This document shows, in pieces, positions 28,317 through 32,087 of a DNA stretch of 37,336 nt. Made by a program: the position numbers and the translations under genes. The notes beneath the pieces were generated by a model that was not told where the DNA came from, did no database searches, and saw only the letters and a list, made by a program, of their open reading frames with translations. This DNA is from a virus, in IMG/VR virus record IMGVR_UViG_3300017941_000022, positions 1 to 37,336 of that record; one strand, given 5' to 3'. Each line of letters begins with the position of its first letter. Within the stretch, counting starts at the first letter, position 1.

Positions 28317-28388
28317 GCCGCCATGATGCTAGTGGTAACATGCTTTCATGGTAAGAAAGATTCGCAGGTTCGATTCCTGCTGGTGGCT
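28317..28388 (+). tRNA. tRNA-Thr(GGT)
   Basis: Acceptor GCCGCCA/TGGTGGC, anticodon stem CTTTC/GAAAG with loop ATGGTAA, T arm GCAGG-TTCGATT-CCTGC, discriminator T. Confidence 0.93.
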
Positions 28389-28391
28389 CAA

Positions 28392-28452
28392 AGAAAAAGA
28401 AGAAGTGAAGAATGGTAAGAATTCTAGATAAAACTTACCGACTTCTTTTTCT
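28392..28452 (+). other. Inter-tRNA extended stem
   Basis: AGAAAAAGAAG (28392-28402) pairs with CTTCTTTTTCT (28442-28452), 11 bp, and GGTAAG/CTTACC (28414-28419, 28434-28439) lies inside. Confidence 0.7.
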
Positions 28453-28455
28453 AAT

Positions 28456-28542
28456 GCGTTGGTAGTCCGGTAGGGGGCCGGGGCTGTCTGTAAAACAGTT
28501 GGTGGCTTAGCCCTCCCGATGGTTCGACTCCATCTCAACGCA
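28456..28542 (+). tRNA. tRNA-Tyr(GTA), class II
   Basis: Acceptor GCGTTGG/TCAACGC, anticodon stem GCTGT/ACAGT with loop CTGTAAA, long variable arm, T arm GATGG-TTCGACT-CCATC, discriminator A. Confidence 0.93.
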
Positions 28543-28751
28543 CAAAGCTATTGGTAATTCGTCGAGGAAAGGTTATTCTTTTCCCCGGCGAAGTACGTGC
28601 CGGATTAGCTGTTCGACAACTCAATCAGGGAGAGACGCGTATGAAACGCAGACGGAAGATGATTCAGATGGCGCGACACGACGACCCACAGACCAGCGTC
28701 TAGTCGCGAAACCGATGGAGGGGCAGGCGAAGCTTTGCCCCTCCAGATAAT
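28543..28751 (+). other. 210-nt structured spacer between tRNA-Tyr and tRNA-His
   Basis: No tRNA is found. Hairpins: 28558-28592 (14-nt arms, GAGGAAAG/CTTTTCC core), AGACGC/GCGTCT (28633-28638, 28696-28701) and GGAGGGGCA/TGCCCCTCC (28717-28725, 28736-28744). A 20-codon basic frame M-K-R-R-R-K-M-I-Q-M at 28641-28703 has AGGGAGA 7 nt upstream, so a microprotein is possible. Confidence 0.45.
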
Positions 28752-28824
28752 GGTGTTACTAGTGTAATTGGCAGCACTCCTCTTTGTGACAGAGTCAGTA
28801 TGGGTTCGAGTCCCATGTATCACC
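28752..28824 (+). tRNA. tRNA-His(GTG)
   Basis: G at -1 (28752) faces C73 (28824), the His identity pair. Acceptor GTGTTAC/GTATCAC has one T-T mismatch. Anticodon loop TTGTGAC, T arm ATGGG-TTCGAGT-CCCAT. CCA is encoded at 28825-28827. Confidence 0.92.
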
Positions 28825-28827
28825 CCA

Positions 28828-28898
28828 CGGAAATTGGTGTATCAGCTGCACACATGTTTCGGGTACATGTTGGCTGAGTTCAACTCTCAGATTTCCGA
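28828..28898 (+). tRNA. tRNA-Pro(CGG)
   Basis: Acceptor CGGAAAT/ATTTCCG (C1-G72 as in bacterial tRNA-Pro), anticodon stem CATGT/ACATG with loop TTCGGGT, T arm CTGAG-TTCAACT-CTCAG, discriminator A. CCA (28899-28901) overlaps the next tRNA. Confidence 0.93.
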
Positions 28899-28899
28899 C

Positions 28900-28970
28900 C
28901 AGGCTATAGTGAAACGGCATCACACGTGTTTTGGGTACACGTTTTCTCGGTTCGAGTCCGAGTAGCTTGA
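28900..28970 (+). tRNA. tRNA-Pro(TGG)
   Basis: Acceptor CAGGCTA/TAGCTTG, anticodon stem CGTGT/ACACG with loop TTTGGGT, T arm CTCGG-TTCGAGT-CCGAG, discriminator A. Its first two bases are also the CA of the preceding tRNA CCA end. Confidence 0.92.
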
Positions 28971-28974
28971 CAAG

Positions 28975-29013
28975 GTTTTCATTTAGCAATGCGGATAGCT
29001 TCGAAATGAAAAC
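28975..29013 (+). other. Inter-tRNA hairpin
   Basis: GTTTTCATTT (28975-28984) pairs perfectly with AAATGAAAAC (29004-29013) around a 19-nt loop. Confidence 0.75.
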
Positions 29014-29019
29014 TGGTTT

Positions 29020-29090
29020 CCCTTCATCGTTTAACGGCAGGACGTTCCCCTGTCACGGGAAAGGAAGCGGTTCAATTCCGCTTGGAGGGG
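29020..29090 (+). tRNA. tRNA-Asp(GTC)
   Basis: Acceptor CCCTTCA/TGGAGGG, anticodon stem TTCCC/GGGAA with loop CTGTCAC, T arm AGCGG-TTCAATT-CCGCT, discriminator G as expected for Asp. C1-G72 is unusual for Asp. Confidence 0.9.
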
Positions 29091-29093
29091 CAA

Positions 29094-29137
29094 AGAGATA
29101 TCGTTGTGTCGGTTTCTTGTCGATGACGGATATCTCT
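29094..29137 (+). other. Inter-tRNA hairpin
   Basis: AGAGATATC (29094-29102) pairs perfectly with GATATCTCT (29129-29137) around a 26-nt interior. Confidence 0.75.
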
Positions 29138-29140
29138 AAT

Positions 29141-29215
29141 GGCATCATCTGCTAGTCTGGACTAGGCAACGCGGTTTTCACCCGCGGAACATCGGTTCGA
29201 ATCCGATTGGTGCTA
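29141..29215 (+). tRNA. tRNA-Glu(TTC)
   Basis: Acceptor GGCATCA/TGGTGCT, anticodon stem CGCGG/CCGCG with loop TTTTCAC, T arm ATCGG-TTCGAAT-CCGAT, discriminator A. Confidence 0.93.
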
Positions 29216-29226
29216 CTGAGACAAAT

Positions 29227-29313
29227 AGTGAGATGGGTGAGAGGATTAAACCGGTAGTCTTGAAAACTACTAGCCCTTAATTGGACTCAAGCGTTCGAAT
29301 CGCTTTCTCACTG
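29227..29313 (+). tRNA. tRNA-Ser(TGA), class II
   Basis: Acceptor AGTGAGA/TCTCACT (perfect), anticodon stem GTAGT/ACTAC with loop CTTGAAA, long variable arm, T arm AAGCG-TTCGAAT-CGCTT, discriminator G. Confidence 0.94.
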
Positions 29314-29337
29314 CACAGAAAAAATCTTGCAGGTTCT

Positions 29338-29347
29338 GTGGTATAAT
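29338..29347 (+). promoter_or_regulatory. Extended -10 promoter of the HNH gene
   Basis: TGTGGTATAAT, with TATAAT at 29342-29347 inside a short inverted repeat TCTGT/ACAGA. The ATG begins 7 nt after the box, so the mRNA should be leaderless. Confidence 0.55.
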
Positions 29348-29353
29348 ACAGAC

Positions 29354-29881
29354 ATGAAGCTTGTAGGAGCTTGTTCTGGTAAGATGCACGTAAAGTCTTG
29401 TGGCAAGAGACACGCGTATTGTCTTATATGTAAACCCAATAGAAAGAATCCCGCAAAGGGAAACAGAAATTGGGGATTTAGAAATCACGATAGATTGGTA
29501 AAGGGAGCAGAAACGAAAATAAGAAATGGTTCTGCTGCTGGAGAAAACAATCCGAATTATCGTGGCGGAAAAATCAAACATAGTTTAGTTGGTTGGAATA
29601 GAGTTAGAAGACAAGTTTGGGAAAGAGATAAGTTGTGTAGAGTTTGCAATAAACTACCTCATAAAAACAGAAGATTTGATATTCATCATAGAATACCTAG
29701 AAGAAAAGGCGGTACAGATTCTTTAGAAAATCTTCTTGGAGTTCATCATGGATGTCACATGAAATTAGAAACTGGAAAAGTGGCCGAGAGGATTAAGGCG
29801 GTCGTCCCGAAAACGACTAATCCGCAAGGATTCACAAGTTCGAATCTTGTCTTTTCCGCATGGGCTTGTAATTGGCTTTGA
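29354..29881 (+). CDS. HNH endonuclease inside the tRNA array, 175 aa
   Basis: Residues 1-30 carry a zinc-knuckle-like C-G-K-R-H-A-Y-C-L-I-C. The HNH core is clear: L-C-R-V-C-N-K (95-100), F-D-I-H-H-R-I-P-R-R-K-G-G (109-120), D-S-L-E-N-L-L-G-V-H-H-G-C-H-M (122-136). NUMOD-type G-E-N-N-P-N-Y-R-G-G lies at 63-72. It has its own leaderless promoter. The last 35 codons (from residue 141) run through a complete tRNA-Ser(CGA) and a little beyond, so the C-terminal tail is translated tRNA sequence and probably has no catalytic role. A free-standing homing nuclease that inserted next to, or was captured by, a tRNA gene would explain this. Confidence 0.85.
   Translation: MKLVGACSGKMHVKSCGKRHAYCLICKPNRKNPAKGNRNWGFRNHDRLVKGAETKIRNGSAAGENNPNYRGGKIKHSLVGWNRVRRQVWERDKLCRVCNKLPHKNRRFDIHHRIPRRKGGTDSLENLLGVHHGCHMKLETGKVAERIKAVVPKTTNPQGFTSSNLVFSAWACNWL
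29774..29858 (+). tRNA. tRNA-Ser(CGA), class II, within HNH gene
   Basis: Acceptor GGAAAAG/CTTTTCC (perfect), anticodon stem GTCGT/ACGAC with loop CCCGAAA (C33), long variable arm, T arm ACAAG-TTCGAAT-CTTGT, discriminator G. It lies entirely inside the reading frame of the HNH nuclease on the same strand. Confidence 0.92.
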
Positions 29882-30038
29882 TTACGTTCGCCCTTTGATG
29901 TTGCGTTACCGACCATGGGAGCTGAGGTCGTTAAACTCGTTCTCAAAAATAAATGCTGAAAAACGCATTACACTTGCAGATTACTTAGGTATTTCTGCGA
30001 CGCCTTTGCATTTGTCTGCTTACTCGTTTGTATAAGGT
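29882..30038 (+). other. Spacer without recognised gene
   Basis: About 157 nt with no tRNA that I can fold. A hairpin GTAAT/ATTAC lies near 29869-29886 and AATGC/GCATT near 29951-29968. TTGCAT and TATAAG near 30007-30037 could be a weak promoter. Confidence 0.3.
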
Positions 30039-30171
30039 GTTATATAAGTAAGCTGGTGGAGCGGCCCGAATCCCCTTACAAGGAAAAGTTGCCAGTTCAC
30101 AATTGGATATGTAACGTAGAAAATATTAAAGAAGCAATGTAAGACGGCGGTTCAACTCCGCCCAAGTCCAC
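30039..30171 (+). ncRNA. Composite tRNA-like element (Val-like anticodon arm, Ala-like 3' end)
   Basis: GTTATAT (30039-30045) can pair with ATGTAAC (30109-30115) around a D-arm-like GCTGGTGGAGC, a loop CTTACAA (UAC) and a T-loop-like CCAG-TTCACAA-TTGG. A second, perfect T arm GGCGG-TTCAACT-CCGCC (30146-30162) and CAAGTCCA follow, but no upstream strand complements CAAGTCC. It may be a rearranged or split tRNA or a remnant. Confidence 0.35.
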
Positions 30172-30182
30172 GGATTATTTAA

Positions 30183-30269
30183 GATGGGTTGACTGAGCGG
30201 CTTAAGGTGTCTCTTTGCTAAAGAGAAGGCCCTTCACGGGACCCAGTGGTTCGAATCCACTACCCATCG
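30183..30269 (+). tRNA. tRNA-Ser(GCT), class II
   Basis: Acceptor GATGGGT/ACCCATC (perfect), anticodon stem TCTCT/AGAGA with loop TTGCTAA, variable arm GGCCCTTCACGGGACC, T arm AGTGG-TTCGAAT-CCACT, discriminator G. Confidence 0.94.
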
Positions 30270-30293
30270 CTGAATAAATTAAAAAAATAAAAA

Positions 30294-30539
30294 ATGTCAA
30301 ACGTAACCATTTATTCAACACCAACTTGTTATTTTTGCAAAAAGGCAAAGGAATTTTTCAAGAAAAACAACATACAGTATGACGAGGTGAACGTTTCAGA
30401 ATCAGAGAAATCTTTAGATGATTTCGTCAAAATGTCTGGAAGTAGAGCTGTCCCAGTTATCGTTATCAATGGAGAACAGTTTCTTGGATATGATGAAGAA
30501 GTTTTAAAGAAGAAATTGGCGATATCGACTAAAGGTTAG
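30294..30539 (+). CDS. Glutaredoxin-like protein, 81 aa
   Basis: The protein is a minimal glutaredoxin/NrdH-type thioredoxin fold: V-T-I-Y-S-T-P-T-C-Y-F-C-K-K-A-K with the redox pair Cys12-x-x-Cys15, a cis-Pro in R-A-V-P-V-I-V-I-N-G (about 52-61), and G-Y-D-E-E near the end where the family has G-F/Y-D. It would reduce disulphides, for example in a ribonucleotide reductase, using glutathione or thioredoxin reductase. The last seven residues (L-A-I-S-T-K-G) are encoded by bases that also form the 5' end of tRNA-Glu(CTC), so the gene overlaps a tRNA by 22 nt. It sits alone among tRNAs; no Shine-Dalgarno sequence is visible. Confidence 0.88.
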   Translation: MSNVTIYSTPTCYFCKKAKEFFKKNNIQYDEVNVSESEKSLDDFVKMSGSRAVPVIVINGEQFLGYDEEVLKKKLAISTKG

Positions 30540-30589
30540 GTCGGTACCCTCTCAAGGTATAAATATGGGTTCGATTCCCATTATCGCTA
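30518..30589 (+). tRNA. tRNA-Glu(CTC)
   Basis: Acceptor GGCGATA/TATCGCT, D arm GAC/GTC with GG, anticodon stem GTACC/GGTAT with loop CTCTCAA, T arm ATGGG-TTCGATT-CCCAT, discriminator A. Its first 22 nt overlap the glutaredoxin gene. Confidence 0.9.
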
Positions 30590-30606
30590 CTGGGTCGTAA
30601 CCGCAC

Positions 30607-30680
30607 GCACCGGTGATGGAACTGGGATACATATTCGTCTTAGAAACGAAGTTTTAGGGGTTCGACTCCCCTCTGGTGCA
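30607..30680 (+). tRNA. tRNA-Leu(TAG), short variable loop
   Basis: Acceptor GCACCGG/CTGGTGC, Leu-like D region TGATGGAACTGGGATACAT, anticodon stem TTCGT/ACGAA with loop CTTAGAA, T arm AGGGG-TTCGACT-CCCCT, discriminator A, CA follows. Only 5 nt (GTTTT) form the variable loop, where bacterial Leu tRNAs have a long arm. Confidence 0.85.
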
Positions 30681-30684
30681 CAGA

Positions 30685-30768
30685 GCTCTCTTGGTGGAAT
30701 GGTAGACACAAACGCCTCAAAAGCGTTCGTCCGCAAGGGCAGTAGAGGTTCGACTCCTCTAGGGAGCA
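30685..30768 (+). tRNA. tRNA-Leu(CAA), class II
   Basis: Acceptor GCTCTCT/AGGGAGC, anticodon stem AACGC/GCGTT with loop CTCAAAA, variable arm CGTCCGCAAGGGCAGT, T arm AGAGG-TTCGACT-CCTCT, discriminator A. Confidence 0.94.
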
Positions 30769-30771
30769 CTA

Positions 30772-30885
30772 TGATACGAAGGTGAGAGGCACGAGTAAAG
30801 TTATAGTTGGAGTGCGGTCCGAGTGGAACCTTAAGGTATTTTGACTATAACGTAAGCCCTAAACTCAATATCTCAAATCGTATCA
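30772..30885 (+). ncRNA. Large inter-tRNA structured element
   Basis: TGATACGA (30772-30779) pairs with TCGTATCA (30878-30885). Inside, TGAGA/TCTCA and GAGT/ACTC continue the stem, then GTTATAGT (30800-30807) pairs perfectly with ACTATAAC (30844-30851) around GGTCC-gagt-GGAACC. This is the longest regular spacer structure, about 114 nt. Confidence 0.65.
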
Positions 30886-30889
30886 GATT

Positions 30890-30970
30890 GCCATAGTGGC
30901 GGAATGGTATACGCGGAACACTTAAAACGTTCTGGCGAAAGTCATGTGGGTTCGACTCCCACCTATGGTA
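30890..30970 (+). tRNA. tRNA-Leu(TAA), class II
   Basis: Acceptor GCCATAG/CTATGGT, anticodon stem GAACA/CGTTC with A-C at the top pair, loop CTTAAAA, short variable arm TGGCGAAAGTCAT, T arm GTGGG-TTCGACT-CCCAC, discriminator A. Confidence 0.92.
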
Positions 30971-30971
30971 C

Positions 30972-31043
30972 CGCCTTATCTTTCAATGGATAGGAAATCT
31001 CCCTGCGAAGGAGGAAATTGTGGTTCGATTCCACATGGGGCGA
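30972..31043 (+). tRNA. tRNA-Arg(GCG)
   Basis: Acceptor CGCCTTA/TGGGGCG, anticodon loop CTGCGAA on CTCC/GGAG, T arm TGTGG-TTCGATT-CCACA, discriminator A. The anticodon begins with G, where bacteria normally use ACG with inosine. Confidence 0.9.
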
Positions 31044-31044
31044 C

Positions 31045-31116
31045 GGGCTTGTAGTGATAAAAGTAGCACGGGATACTTGCAATATCTCAGAGGCGGGGCA
31101 GTACCGCCCAGGTCCA
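31045..31116 (+). tRNA. tRNA-Ala(TGC) with non-canonical D and T loops
   Basis: Acceptor GGGCTTG/CAGGTCC, D stem GTG/CAC with loop ATAAAAGTAG (no GG), anticodon stem GGATA/TATCT with loop CTTGCAA, T stem GGCGG/CCGCC with loop GGCAGTA, discriminator A. Its loops match the tRNA-Met at 27833. Confidence 0.82.
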
Positions 31117-31119
31117 CAT

Positions 31120-31254
31120 GGAATAGTTAAGTCTGGCTGGTAAAATGTACAACGACTTTTATGTCGTGCGTAAAAGGCAGAATAGGCCAGATAGATTATT
31201 CCTACTGATGAGAGAATGAAATGGTTCTCTTTCTTTAATTTCAATTCTGCCTTT
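31120..31254 (+). ncRNA. Inter-tRNA element with two alternative folds
   Basis: Fold A: GGAATA/TATTCC (31120-31125, 31197-31202), TCTGGC/GCCAGA (31132-31137, 31186-31191), ACGAC/GTCGT (31152-31156, 31163-31167). Fold B: AAAGGCAGAAT (31173-31183) with ATTCTGCCTTT (31244-31254), 11 perfect bp just before tRNA-Gln. The 5' part of fold B overlaps the interior of fold A. Confidence 0.6.
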
Positions 31255-31256
31255 AT

Positions 31257-31327
31257 TGCCGAATCCTCTAATGGTAGGAGGACAAGCTCTGAACTTGAAA
31301 ATGGAGGTTCGATTCCTTCTTCGGCAG
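31257..31327 (+). tRNA. tRNA-Gln(CTG)
   Basis: Acceptor TGCCGAA/TTCGGCA (perfect), anticodon loop CTCTGAA on CAAG/CTTG, T arm GGAGG-TTCGATT-CCTTC, discriminator G. Confidence 0.92.
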
Positions 31328-31333
31328 CTGGAA

Positions 31334-31404
31334 TGCAGGGTCGTCTAGTGGTAGGACCGGAGCCCTTGAAACTCTGTAGCTTGGTTCGAATCCAAGCCCT
31401 GCAG
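31334..31404 (+). tRNA. tRNA-Gln(TTG), C33
   Basis: Acceptor TGCAGGG/CCCTGCA (perfect), anticodon stem GGAGC/ACTCT with C-A at the top pair, loop CCTTGAA (C33), T arm CTTGG-TTCGAAT-CCAAG, discriminator G. Confidence 0.88.
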
Positions 31405-31411
31405 CCGTATT

Positions 31412-31485
31412 GACGTGGTAACCAAGTCTGGCCAGGTGGTTGCCTGCAAAGCAATCTTACGCGGGTTCAAATCCCGCCCACGTCT
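31412..31485 (+). tRNA. tRNA-Cys(GCA)
   Basis: Acceptor GACGTGG/CCACGTC (perfect), anticodon stem GTTGC/GCAAT with loop CTGCAAA, T arm GCGGG-TTCAAAT-CCCGC, discriminator T. Last tRNA of the array. Confidence 0.94.
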
Positions 31486-31505
31486 CAGTGTGATAAGCAA
31501 CTATT

Positions 31506-31530
31506 AACTCCCGTAAAAGGGAGTTTTTAG
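31506..31530 (+). terminator. Rho-independent terminator of the tRNA array
   Basis: AACTCCC pairs with GGGAGTT around GTAAAA and is followed by TTT, 20 nt after tRNA-Cys. Confidence 0.85.
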
Positions 31531-31560
31531 TTTACAAAAATAAGATTATGTTGGTATAAT
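31531..31560 (+). promoter_or_regulatory. Promoter of a small RNA, TTTACA-18-TATAAT
   Basis: TTTACA at 31531-31536, an 18-nt spacer and an extended -10 TGGTATAAT ending at 31560, starting right after the array terminator. Confidence 0.75.
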
Positions 31561-31566
31561 ATATAT

Positions 31567-31640
31567 AGCTTGCAGTAACTAACCTCCTTAGAGTAGGTAC
31601 AAGTAGTACGGGAGCTTCCACGGGGGCTCCCTCTTTTTTT
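31567..31640 (+). ncRNA. Small RNA with anti-Shine-Dalgarno loop
   Basis: A stand-alone unit of about 74 nt between a strong promoter and a terminator, with no start codon. CTAA (31579-31582) pairs with TTAG (31588-31591) and exposes CCTCC in the loop. The stretch ACCTCCTTA (31582-31590) equals the 3' end of bacterial 16S rRNA. A second hairpin GTAC-AAGTA-GTAC follows, then the terminator. Confidence 0.65.
31610..31640 (+). terminator. Terminator of the small RNA
   Basis: GGGAGC pairs with GCTCCC (31610-31615, 31626-31631), then TCTTTTTTT. Confidence 0.9.
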
Positions 31641-31641
31641 A

Positions 31642-31669
31642 TTAACAAAAAGAAAAATAGGTATATAAT
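31642..31669 (+). promoter_or_regulatory. Promoter, TTAACA-16-TATAAT
   Basis: TTAACA at 31642-31647 and TATAAT at 31664-31669. It serves the zinc-ribbon gene at 31759. Confidence 0.55.
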
Positions 31670-31758
31670 CAAAATGGCACCTTGCCAGGGAGATGATGTA
31701 TGAAAGCTTTCGCTCCTACCGAGGTGAGGTATTCACCGTTCGAAAGGAGAAACCGTCT

Positions 31759-31935
31759 ATGCCGATTAAGATTGAGTACACCTGCTGCAAGAACTGCAAC
31801 ATGTCTACTCCGAAAGACAATCCGGAATGTGTCCACTGCCACAAGCCGAAGGACTACGCTGTCCCCGTGACCATCATCGCACGCGGCGCTTCACAAGCCG
31901 CATCAGTCAGTCATCCTGCTACTCGCACCAGATAG
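31759..31935 (+). CDS. Small zinc-ribbon protein, 58 aa
   Basis: The ATG at 31759 is chosen because AAAGGAG, a full Shine-Dalgarno sequence, lies 9 nt upstream; an earlier in-frame ATG at 31693 would add 22 residues but has no properly spaced site. The protein has C-C-K-N-C (about 9-13) and C-V-H-C (about 24-27), a zinc ribbon, followed by a Ser/Ala/Thr-rich tail. It is higher in GC than the structural genes and uses a classical ribosome-binding site, so it may have a different history. Function unknown. It ends in TAG. Confidence 0.65.
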   Translation: MPIKIEYTCCKNCNMSTPKDNPECVHCHKPKDYAVPVTIIARGASQAASVSHPATRTR

Positions 31936-31947
31936 ACAGGAATCATT

Positions 31948-32002
31948 GGGGGCTCGTCTTGTAAGAGCCCCCGCAAAGTCTCTGAACCATCAGAGGCGTT
32001 TT
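31948..32002 (+). terminator. Tandem terminator hairpins
   Basis: GGGGGCTC/GAGCCCCC (31948-31955, 31965-31972) is followed by CTCTG/CAGAG (31980-31984, 31991-31995) and TTTT. Confidence 0.75.
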
Positions 32003-32075
32003 AGTTTCTAGGTATTTTACTTCTAGAAAATGAAGGTATATTTTATCATTACGAACAATTTCTAGAAATCTTAGG

Positions 32076-32081
32076 TATAAT
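32076..32081 (+). promoter_or_regulatory. -10 box of the HNH gene
   Basis: TATAAT in the context TTAGGTATAATATG. An ATG at 32088 is 7 nt past the box, at the expected transcription start. Confidence 0.5.
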
Positions 32082-32087
32082 ATGTAC

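Noticed and set aside
31205-31222. Hammerhead ribozyme core (CTGATGA ... GAAA)
   Set aside because: Only six bases separate the two parts and they cannot form stem II with a proper G-C closing pair; no cleavage-site helix was found. A second CTGATGA at 33221 in the large RNA has no GAAA partner.
25974-31454. Long open frames across the tRNA island on both strands (for example 25974-26360, 26640-27080, 27892-27515, 31454-30963)
   Set aside because: They run through several tRNA genes, have no motifs, and repeat translated T-arm sequence; they are shadows of the tRNAs.
26271-31475. CRISPR array suspected from the recurring GGTTCGATTCC motif
   Set aside because: The recurring block is the tRNA T arm with different flanking stems, and spacing is irregular; every copy belongs to a tRNA fold.
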